Positions 1 to 5,004 of a stretch of 6,076 bases of DNA are shown here, piece by piece. Within the stretch, counting starts at the first letter, position 1, and each line of letters begins with the position of its first letter. Under the pieces are notes generated by a model. The model was given only the letters and a program-made list of their open reading frames with translations, made no database searches and had not been told where the DNA came from. Source of the DNA: an uncultured Paracoccaceae bacterium. GTDB lineage: Bacteria; Pseudomonadota; Alphaproteobacteria; Rhodobacterales; Rhodobacteraceae. The position numbers were made by a program, and so were the translations under genes. Location of the stretch: positions 1 through 6,076 of the forward strand of contig CALHST010000166.1 of assembly GCA_938038825.1 (NCBI GenBank), written 5' to 3'.

Positions 1-783
1 ACCTTTGTTCTAGAACGCTGGGGCTATGACATGCCCGAGATCATCTCGGATGTGGGGGCAGATCAGCCTGTGATCATTGTCGACACCAATAATCCGGCAG
101 AACTGCCTGATGGGATCAATGACGCGGATATCCAAGGCATCATCGACCACCACAAGCTGGTCGGCGGCCTGGAAACCAAAGGCCCCATCAACATCACTAT
201 TCGTCCTTTGGCCTGTACAGCGACCATCATGCACAATCTAATGGGGTCATATGCCGATAAGATGACCGATCCGATCAAAGGCTTGATGCTGTCTTGCATT
301 GTGTCTGATACGCTTGCTTTCCGCTCACCGACGACAACCGATCAAGACAAAGAGCTGGCTGAAAAGCTGGCGGGTGAGCTGGGTCTGGACCTGTCCGCTT
401 ATGCGTCAGAGATGTTTGCGGCGAAATCAGATGTGTCCGCGTTTTCCGACGCAGAACTGATCCGGATGGACAGTAAGGAATACGCTGTCGGCACGACCAA
501 GTTCCGTGTTTCGGTTCTTGAAACGACAGCACCAAACATTCCGTTAGATCGTAAAGACAGTCTGATGGCGTCGATGAAAGACGTGGCCGCAGAAGACGGG
601 GTGGATCAAGTGTTGTTGTTCGTAGTGGATATCCTGAAAGAAGAAGCCACATTGTTGGTTCCCAACGACACTGTGAAATCCGTGGCCGAGAAAAGCTTTG
701 GCGCGGCTGTGTCCGGTGACACCGTTGTTCTGCCGGGGATTATGTCACGCAAAAAGCAGATTATTCCCAACCTTGCTATCTAA
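1..783 (+). CDS. ppaC: Manganese-dependent inorganic pyrophosphatase (family II), 5' end missing
   Basis: Hydrolyses cytoplasmic pyrophosphate to two phosphates, pulling biosynthetic reactions forward. The frame is open from base 1, so the gene starts upstream; 260 residues are visible of roughly 305 usual for the family. The missing N-terminus should hold the GHxxPDxD metal-binding motif. Visible residues: VDTNN (Asp28), the DHH signature at 49-51, the ACTAT segment near 71-75 and SDTLAFRSPTTT with Asp103, which together mark the DHH catalytic domain. Near the C-terminus, SRKKQ (249-253) is the substrate-binding motif of the DHHA2 domain and separates this family from other DHH phosphoesterases. 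The Met at base 31 is internal because family-like sequence (VLERWGYD) precedes it in frame. The stop is followed within 5 nt by a long inverted repeat. The identification is firm; only the start is unknown. Confidence 0.95.
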   Translation, partial: TFVLERWGYDMPEIISDVGADQPVIIVDTNNPAELPDGINDADIQGIIDHHKLVGGLETKGPINITIRPLACTATIMHNLMGSYADKMTDPIKGLMLSCIVSDTLAFRSPTTTDQDKELAEKLAGELGLDLSAYASEMFAAKSDVSAFSDAELIRMDSKEYAVGTTKFRVSVLETTAPNIPLDRKDSLMASMKDVAAEDGVDQVLLFVVDILKEEATLLVPNDTVKSVAEKSFGAAVSGDTVVLPGIMSRKKQIIPNLAI

Positions 784-788
784 GGCAA

Positions 789-844
789 CGTAAGCTGAAG
801 CTCACCTTACAGAGACGTCTTTGTAGGGTGAGCTTCAGCTCACG
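789..844 (+). repeat. Inverted-repeat element, copy 1 (near-perfect 28-bp hairpin)
   Basis: Bases 789-816 pair with 817-844 almost without interruption: one A/C mismatch (792/841), two G-U pairs (807/826 and 812/821), and a centre at ACGT. The outer 18 nt of each arm carry the core GTGAGCTNNAGCTCAC, itself palindromic, so each arm could also fold alone. A second copy of the same element lies in reverse orientation at 4951-5004. It begins 5 nt after the pyrophosphatase stop and ends 42 nt before the next start. There is no T-run on either side, so it is not a canonical Rho-independent terminator. It may still protect the mRNA 3' end or attenuate transcription. A REP-like mobile or structural repeat is the best description. 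Confidence 0.85.
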
Positions 845-875
845 CGCCTTGTGAAAGCGTCACTCCATCAAAGTC

Positions 876-879
876 AGGA
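876..879 (+). promoter_or_regulatory. Ribosome binding site deciding the HAD gene start
   Basis: AGGA lies 7 nt before the ATG at 887. The in-frame GTG at 851 has no comparable Shine-Dalgarno sequence, lies almost against the hairpin, and would add 12 residues (MKASLHQSQDTD) that do not look like part of the HAD fold. The site therefore supports 887. Confidence 0.6.
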
Positions 880-886
880 CACAGAC

Positions 887-1759
887 ATGACCCAGATTAT
901 CGAAACGCTTTCAGAGATCTCCGATCGGTATGACGCTTTGCTGGTCGACCTTTGGGGCTGTGTCCATAATGGTGTCACCGCATTCCCCGACGCGGTTGCG
1001 GCCTTGCAGGCCTATCGGGCCCGTGGTGGTACTGTTGTTCTGTTGACCAATGCACCCCGTTCGCGCCACGAAGTGGTTCCACAACTAGAGAAATTCGGTG
1101 TTCCAACGGATTGTTGGGACACGATCACCACCTCTGGTGACAGCGCCCGGTCCGCGATGTTCCGGGGCCTTGTCGGCCAAAAATTGTGGTTCATCGGCCA
1201 GCCCCATGACGCGCCCTTTTTTGAGCCCTTGCGCCTGATTGACTCTCCTGTCGACATCACCCGGGTTCCTATGGAAGAGGCCGAAGGCATCATTTGTTGT
1301 GGCCCGTTTGATCCCATGGCCGATCCAGACGAGATGCGCGGTGCGTTTTTATACGCCAAGCAAAAAGGGTTAGAGATGATCTGCGCCAATCCCGACATCG
1401 TGGTGGATCGCGGTGACAAGCGAGAATGGTGCGCAGGGGCCTTGGCCAAATTGTATACCGAGATGGGAGGCGTGTCGCACTACTTTGGCAAGCCCCATCC
1501 GCCGATCTATGATCTGGCCTATCGACGACTGGCGGAGTTGGGCAAGTCCGTACACAAAGACAAGATGTTGGCCATTGGCGACGGTGCTGTCACGGACATT
1601 CCCGGCGCTATGGGCGAAGACATCGATTCTATCTTTATTTCAGGCGGATTGGCCGCTGAGGAAACCAAGACCTCCTATCAACCGGATGCGGATGCCTTGG
1701 ACGCGTATTTGCAGAAAGAGCAGATCGCGCCCACCTACACGATTGGTTTTCTTCGATAA
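887..1759 (+). CDS. HAD superfamily class IIA protein, TIGR01459-like
   Basis: A 290-residue cytoplasmic protein with the HAD class IIA layout seen in NagD, pyridoxal-phosphate phosphatase and relatives. Motif I is DLWGCVHNG, with the predicted nucleophile Asp21. Motif II is LLTNAPRS (Thr54, Asn55). The C2 cap lies between about 85 and 185. Motif III is FGKPHPPIYDL with Lys202, and motif IV is AIGDGAVTDIPGA with Asp232 and Asp237. Position +2 from the nucleophile, normally the Asp general acid/base of HAD phosphatases, is Trp23. From memory this is typical of the TIGR01459 subfamily, so it is not a mutation private to this gene. The substrate is unknown. The closest functional analogies are small phosphorylated metabolites such as nucleotides, pyridoxal phosphate or sugar phosphates. 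It stands alone between a repeat element and an AT-rich gap, upstream of maoC and ribF. Confidence 0.85.
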   Translation: MTQIIETLSEISDRYDALLVDLWGCVHNGVTAFPDAVAALQAYRARGGTVVLLTNAPRSRHEVVPQLEKFGVPTDCWDTITTSGDSARSAMFRGLVGQKLWFIGQPHDAPFFEPLRLIDSPVDITRVPMEEAEGIICCGPFDPMADPDEMRGAFLYAKQKGLEMICANPDIVVDRGDKREWCAGALAKLYTEMGGVSHYFGKPHPPIYDLAYRRLAELGKSVHKDKMLAIGDGAVTDIPGAMGEDIDSIFISGGLAAEETKTSYQPDADALDAYLQKEQIAPTYTIGFLR

Positions 1760-1908
1760 AATCATTCACCCATGAGGGTCCAAGGGTATCTTTCGACACA
1801 AATTCCACAAAATTCATGTGACTTTTTGCTTGATTTTCTGCAACTGCAAAGTAATTAAGTTGCGCAAGGTGTCGCCTTGATTTTATCTTTATTGCCGGAG
1901 TGAGGGTG
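1760..1908. other. AT-rich intergenic region before maoC, probable promoter region
   Basis: The 149 nt between the HAD stop and the MaoC start are clearly richer in A+T than the flanking genes. Visible items: an imperfect tandem CACAAATTC/CACAAAATTC at about 1798-1816, the 8-bp palindrome TTGCGCAA at 1860-1867, and a weak stem CAAGGT/GCCTTG at 1865-1879 followed by a T-rich stretch. TTGCGC (1860-1865) and TATCTT (1884-1889), 18 nt apart, resemble -35 and -10 boxes but would start transcription almost at the Shine-Dalgarno sequence, so this is weak. The length and composition suggest that maoC has its own promoter here. Confidence 0.35.
1897..1900 (+). promoter_or_regulatory. Ribosome binding site deciding the maoC start
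   Basis: GGAG lies 8 nt before the ATG at 1909. Three start codons crowd here in one frame: GTG 1900, GTG 1906 and ATG 1909. The GTG at 1900 overlaps the Shine-Dalgarno sequence and is excluded. The ATG has the best spacing, and GTG 1906 at 5 nt remains possible. Confidence 0.55.
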
Positions 1909-2352
1909 ATGTTGGACAATCTGCCACGTGGAACGATTTGCATTGAAGATATGGAAATGGGCATGTCCCGGTATCTGCAGAAGGTTGTCACAGACGAAGA
2001 TATCGAGATGTTTGCGCAAGTGTCCACGGATCGAAATCCCGTGCATTTGGATGATGCCTATGCGCAGGACACGATTTTTCAGGGGCGCATTGCGCACGGG
2101 ATGCTGACAGCGGGACTGGTCTCTGCGGTGATCGGAGAACAGCTTCCCGGGCATGGAACTGTTTATATGGCGCAAAACCTGAAATTTCTGGCCCCTGTGC
2201 GTCCTGGCGATTTGGTGCGGGCGCAAGTCACTGTTACGGATATCGAATTTGCCAAGCGACGCGTGAAGTTGGATTGCGAATGCACCATTGATGGGAAAAA
2301 GGTTTTGGTGGGGGAAGCCACGGTTTTGGCCCCATCACGAAAATTCGACTAA
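1909..2352 (+). CDS. MaoC-like hotdog-fold dehydratase / (R)-specific enoyl-CoA hydratase
   Basis: A 147-residue single hotdog-domain protein. The hydratase 2 signature is clear: FAQVSTDRNPVHLD, with Asp41, Asn43 and His46 forming the D-x-N-P-x-H motif whose Asp and His activate water in PhaJ-type (R)-enoyl-CoA hydratases. It is followed by GRIAHGML (about 59-66), part of the same conserved block. The C-terminal strands (FLAPVRPGDLVRAQVTV, CTIDGKKVLVGEA) match the family. It most likely hydrates or dehydrates a CoA thioester in fatty-acid or dicarboxylic-acid metabolism. The exact substrate cannot be read from the sequence. No acyl-CoA partner gene is next to it; ribF follows after a 154-nt structured gap, so they need not share a transcript. 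Confidence 0.88.
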   Translation: MLDNLPRGTICIEDMEMGMSRYLQKVVTDEDIEMFAQVSTDRNPVHLDDAYAQDTIFQGRIAHGMLTAGLVSAVIGEQLPGHGTVYMAQNLKFLAPVRPGDLVRAQVTVTDIEFAKRRVKLDCECTIDGKKVLVGEATVLAPSRKFD

Positions 2353-2378
2353 GAGGCACAAGATCGGGTTATGAAAAA

Positions 2379-2393
2379 GCCCGCTGCGCGGAC
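2379..2393 (+). terminator. Weak terminator-like hairpin behind maoC
   Basis: The stem GCCCGC (2379-2384) / GCGGAC (2388-2393) has a TGC loop and one C/A mismatch. It is preceded by five A residues and followed by ACGATTTATT, which is T-rich but not a proper T-run. It resembles a degraded Rho-independent terminator for maoC, with the right-hand A/T complement lost. Confidence 0.35.
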
Positions 2394-2405
2394 ACGATTT
2401 ATTGG

Positions 2406-2428
2406 GTGAAGGGGCTTTGCCCCCTCAC
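2406..2428. repeat. GC-rich hairpin followed by a CCCCCAGGATATTTT motif
   Basis: GGGGC (2411-2415) pairs with GCCCC (2419-2423) around a TTT loop. After one A/C mismatch the stem continues as GTGA (2406-2409) with TCAC (2425-2428). Immediately downstream, 2432-2445 reads CCCCCAGGATATTT and runs into an A-rich stretch at 2451-2460. From memory, similar GGGGC-TTTGCCCC and CCCCCAGGATATTT blocks recur between genes in Rhodobacteraceae genomes. That recollection was not tested here. No T-run follows the hairpin, so termination is not its obvious role. Confidence 0.5.
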
Positions 2429-2473
2429 GCTCCCCCAGGATATTTTCGGCAAAAAGAAAACCACGCCGTGTTG

Positions 2474-2489
2474 CGCAGGACGGCCTGCG
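2474..2489 (+). promoter_or_regulatory. Hairpin in the ribF leader, next to a weak ribosome binding site
   Basis: CGCAGG (2474-2479) pairs perfectly with CCTGCG (2484-2489) around the loop ACGG, 17 nt before the ribF ATG. The only Shine-Dalgarno-like run is AGGGG at 2499-2503, just 3 nt from the ATG at 2507. It is also part of the palindrome GGGCCC (2501-2506) and could pair with GGCC at 2482-2485 in an alternative fold. A translation control element is possible. The conserved boxes of an FMN riboswitch are not present. Confidence 0.3.
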
Positions 2490-2506
2490 TGGATACTCAG
2501 GGGCCC

Positions 2507-3439
2507 ATGCGCATTATTCGAGACTATCAGTTTGTCGATGATCAAGACCGCGGAGCGTCGGTTGCGATTGGTAATTTTGATGGTGTTCATGTCGGGCATC
2601 AGACAGTCATTGATTTGGCCGCACAAGCGGCGCCGGATGCGCCTTTGGGCATCTTGACGTTTGAGCCTCATCCCCGTCAATATTTCGCGCCGGAAGCACC
2701 CACGTTTCGCCTGATGAGCTCTGCGGCGCGGGCCTCGCGGTTGGAAAAGCTGGGGGTTGAGCGTCTGTATGAGTTGAACTTCAATGCCTCGCTTGCGGGG
2801 CTAACACCCGACGCGTTCGCGCAGGATGTGATTGTTCGGGGATTGGGTTTGTCCCATGTGGTCGTTGGCGCGGATTTCTGTTTTGGGCAAGGGCGGGTCG
2901 GCACAGCGGAGATGCTGCAGGATTTTGGGAACACTTTAGGGTTTGGGGTGACTATTGCTCCATTGTTGGCAGAAGGGTCGACTGTGGTGTCCTCCACGGC
3001 CATTCGTACGGCACTTTCCGACGGGCGCCCGCAGGATGCGGCGGCGATGTTGGGACATTGGCATCGCATTGAGGGGCCGGTGATCGGGGGCGAGCAGCGG
3101 GGACGTACCTTGGGGTATCCCACGGCAAACATGGCATTAGAAGGTCTGCATTTGCCTGCCTTTGGTGTTTATGCGGTCTTGGTTGATGTGCTCGAAGGTG
3201 CGCATCAAGGATCCTATCATGGAGTGGCCTCATTAGGTGTCCGTCCCATGTTTGATGGAGATGTGCCGAATCTAGAGACCTTTGTCTTTGATTTTTCCGG
3301 GGATCTTTATGGGGTGCCTTTGTCTGTCGGCTTGGTGGCGCATTTGCGCGGCGAGGAAAAATATGACTCGCTTGAGGCTTTGATCACCCAAATGGATGCA
3401 GACAGCGCACAATCGCGTGCGATTTTGGCGGCGTTATGA
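2507..3439 (+). CDS. ribF: Bifunctional riboflavin kinase / FAD synthetase
   Basis: Makes FMN from riboflavin and ATP, then FAD from FMN and ATP, in the cytoplasm. At 310 residues it has the normal RibF length. N-terminal FAD synthetase (nucleotidyltransferase) domain: IGNFDGVHVGHQ (21-32) with the HxGH-type nucleotide motif, FEPHPRQYF (52-60), VVGADFCFGQGRVGT (119-133) and SSTAIRTAL (162-170). C-terminal riboflavin kinase domain: GYPTAN (203-208), SLGVRPMF (243-250), then LETFVFDF with the likely catalytic Glu258, and DLYG. The ATG at 2507 gives the usual N-terminus MRIIRDYQF. An upstream in-frame TTG at 2402 would translate through the intergenic hairpin and is rejected. The stop overlaps the next start as ATGA, so ycgN translation is coupled. 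It is probably the first gene of a ribF-ycgN-aldolase operon. Confidence 0.95.
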   Translation: MRIIRDYQFVDDQDRGASVAIGNFDGVHVGHQTVIDLAAQAAPDAPLGILTFEPHPRQYFAPEAPTFRLMSSAARASRLEKLGVERLYELNFNASLAGLTPDAFAQDVIVRGLGLSHVVVGADFCFGQGRVGTAEMLQDFGNTLGFGVTIAPLLAEGSTVVSSTAIRTALSDGRPQDAAAMLGHWHRIEGPVIGGEQRGRTLGYPTANMALEGLHLPAFGVYAVLVDVLEGAHQGSYHGVASLGVRPMFDGDVPNLETFVFDFSGDLYGVPLSVGLVAHLRGEEKYDSLEALITQMDADSAQSRAILAAL

Positions 3440-3906
3440 ACGAACCGATTGCGGCAAAGGGATTAGCCTCCCGGTTTTGGGAAAAGAAACCGCTGACCAA
3501 GATGTCAAAATCCGAATGGGAAGCGCTGTGTGACGGTTGCGGGAAATGCTGTCTGAACAAATTGGAAGACGAAGACACAGGCGCTGTGGCGTTGACACGG
3601 GTGGCGTGTCGTCTGTTGGATGATGCGACCTGTCGCTGTGCGCATTATGAAACACGTCATCAATTTGTCCCCGATTGCATTGTGCTAAGCCCCACGAACC
3701 TCGCGGATAATTTGTATTGGATGCCGGAAACATGCGCCTATAAATTGTTGCATTTGGGCAAGCCTTTGGCAGAGTGGCATCCTTTGATTTCGGGAACTGC
3801 CGAGTCGGTTCACACAGCCGGGGTCAGCATGCAGGGCCAAACGCTAAGTGAATTTGACGTCGCGGATGACGACTGGGAAGACCATATCATTGAGGAGCCG
3901 ATCTGA
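3436..3906 (+). CDS. YcgN/UPF0260 family cysteine-cluster protein
   Basis: A 156-residue protein of the UPF0260 family (E. coli YcgN), which belongs to the wider CxxCxxCC zinc/iron-chelating domain group; its molecular function is not established. The motif CDGCGKCC (Cys32, Cys35, Cys38, Cys39) is followed by Cys58, Cys66, Cys68, Cys81 and Cys100. That makes nine cysteines in a small soluble protein, all within residues 32-100, consistent with a bound metal or an iron-sulfur cluster. The N-terminal FWEKKPLTKMSKSEWEALC block and the LADNLYWMPETCAYK block also look family-like. The C-terminus is acidic (DVADDDWEDHIIEEP). There is no signal peptide or membrane segment. The start ATG lies inside the ribF stop (ATGA) with only a weak GGCGG upstream, so translation probably depends on coupling. 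The stop overlaps the next ATG as TGATG. Confidence 0.9.
   Translation: MNEPIAAKGLASRFWEKKPLTKMSKSEWEALCDGCGKCCLNKLEDEDTGAVALTRVACRLLDDATCRCAHYETRHQFVPDCIVLSPTNLADNLYWMPETCAYKLLHLGKPLAEWHPLISGTAESVHTAGVSMQGQTLSEFDVADDDWEDHIIEEPI
3892..3897 (+). promoter_or_regulatory. Strong ribosome binding site for the aldolase gene
   Basis: GAGGAG, inside the last codons of ycgN, lies 8 nt before the ATG at 3906. It is the strongest Shine-Dalgarno sequence noticed in the window and fixes the start at the TGATG overlap. Confidence 0.75.
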
Positions 3907-4943
3907 TGTTTTTTGCGTCTGACAATGCGGGCCCCGTTCATCCACAGATTATGGATGCGTTGGCAAAGGCAAATAATGGCCATGCGATGCCGTATGGCGC
4001 AGATACCATTATGGACGAGGTGCGCACGCAGATCCGCGAGGTCTTTGAAGCACCAGCGGCGGCTGTGTATTTGGTGGCCACGGGAACGGCAGCCAATGCG
4101 TTGTCTTTGGCCACATTGGCAGATCCTTGGCAGACTGTGTTTTGCTCTCCTGTGGCGCATATTCACGAAGATGAGTGTAGCGCGCCGGAGTTTTACACAG
4201 GTGGGGCAAAACTGACGCTTGTGCCTGGTGGGGACAAGATGACGCCAGACGCATTGGCGGCCTCGATCAGCGGTGAAGGGACACGTGGCGTACATGGGCC
4301 CCAGCGTGGTCCGGTGTCCATCACTCAAGTCACGGAACGCGGCGGGGTGTACACAGTGGCCGAAATCGAGGCGTTGTGTGATGCGGCCAAATCTTTTGAT
4401 GTTCCGGTGCATTTGGACGGAGCGCGGTTTGCCAACGCTTTGGTGGCATTGGAATGCAGCCCGGCCGAGATGACCTGGAAAGCGGGCGTTGATGCTGTCA
4501 GCTTTGGGGCCACAAAGAACGGGGCCATGGGTGTGGAAGCGGTCGTTCTGTTTGATGCTGACAAGGCCTGGGAATTTGAGCTGCGGCGCAAACGAGGAGC
4601 ACATCTGTTTTCCAAGCACAGGTATCTGTCCGCGCAAATGCAGGGGTATCTGGCCGACGACCTGTGGCTTGCCAGCGCGCGCAAAGCCAACGATGCGGCC
4701 CGTGCATTATCCACCGGGTTGGCGGCAAAAGGGGCCGAGTTTATGCACCCGACCGAGGCCAATATGATCTTTTGCGCCTTTCCACGCAGTGTTCATCAGC
4801 GCCTGCACGATGCTGGCGCCAAATATTATGTTTGGTCAGGGTCCTTGGAGGGTGATGATCCCGAGGAGATGCTGGGCGCGCGCCTTGTCTGTGATTGGTC
4901 CGTGACAGAAGCAGATATCGCCACGTTCCTGTCCCATTTCTAA
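3906..4943 (+). CDS. ltaE: Low-specificity L-threonine aldolase-like PLP enzyme (beta-eliminating lyase family)
   Basis: A fold-type I PLP enzyme of 345 residues, the usual size. It is expected to cleave L-threonine or L-allo-threonine to glycine and acetaldehyde. Features in order: FASDNAGPVHP near the N-terminus, MPYGADT (28-34), the ATGTAANAL loop (58-66) that binds the cofactor phosphate, HIHEDE with His85 likely stacking on the PLP ring, HLDGARFANAL with Asp171 pairing to the pyridine nitrogen and Arg174, and SFGATKNGAMGVEAVV with Lys204 as the Schiff-base lysine. The TKNG form of the lysine loop is the bacterial low-specificity type rather than the SKG form of other aldolases. The substrate range is inferred; other beta-eliminating lyases share the fold. 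It is the last gene of the coupled ribF-ycgN operon and ends 7 nt before the convergent repeat element. Confidence 0.88.
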   Translation: MFFASDNAGPVHPQIMDALAKANNGHAMPYGADTIMDEVRTQIREVFEAPAAAVYLVATGTAANALSLATLADPWQTVFCSPVAHIHEDECSAPEFYTGGAKLTLVPGGDKMTPDALAASISGEGTRGVHGPQRGPVSITQVTERGGVYTVAEIEALCDAAKSFDVPVHLDGARFANALVALECSPAEMTWKAGVDAVSFGATKNGAMGVEAVVLFDADKAWEFELRRKRGAHLFSKHRYLSAQMQGYLADDLWLASARKANDAARALSTGLAAKGAEFMHPTEANMIFCAFPRSVHQRLHDAGAKYYVWSGSLEGDDPEEMLGARLVCDWSVTEADIATFLSHF

Positions 4944-4950
4944 GCGGAAG

Positions 4951-5004
4951 CGTGAGCTAAAGCTCACCCTACGGGTCAATCTGTAAGGTGAGCTTTAGCT
5001 CACG
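4951..5004 (-). repeat. Inverted-repeat element, copy 2 (18-bp perfect arms, convergent gene end)
   Basis: Bases 4951-4968 and 4987-5004 are perfect reverse complements. After one mismatch (4969/4986) the stem continues partly through 4970-4975 with 4980-4985, leaving the loop TCAA. Read on the - strand it aligns with copy 1 (789-844): the first 24 nt differ at two positions and the last 23 nt at one, while the loop is different and 2 nt shorter. It separates two convergent genes and overlaps the end of the - strand hydrolase, giving its last two codons and its TAA. No T-run follows on either strand. It may act as a two-way transcription barrier or 3'-end stabiliser. Confidence 0.85.

Noticed and set aside
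789..844. Canonical Rho-independent terminator after the pyrophosphatase gene
   Set aside because: The stem is very long and no T-run follows on either strand; relation to the second copy makes a repeat element the better description, although it may still affect transcription.
851..886. GTG start at 851 for the HAD gene
   Set aside because: It has no Shine-Dalgarno sequence and adds 12 non-family residues; the ATG at 887 has AGGA at good spacing.
2402..2506. N-terminal extension of RibF from a TTG at 2402 (35 extra residues)
   Set aside because: It would translate through the intergenic hairpin and CCCCCAGGATATTTT motif, has no family-like sequence, and the ATG at 2507 gives the standard RibF N-terminus and length.
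2353..2506. FMN riboswitch upstream of ribF
   Set aside because: The conserved boxes and multi-stem layout of the FMN aptamer are not present; only small independent hairpins are seen.
3810..4637. 275-codon open frame on the - strand across ycgN and the aldolase gene
   Set aside because: It is antisense to two well-identified genes, and its protein is rich in His, Arg, Cys and Gln without any recognisable domain, as expected of a shadow frame.
789..5004. Terminal inverted repeats bounding a mobile element or genomic island between the two copies
   Set aside because: The copies are in opposite orientation, but the 4 kb between them contains only housekeeping-type genes with composition like the flanks, no transposase, and no target-site duplication was seen. 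Two independent REP-like insertions are simpler.
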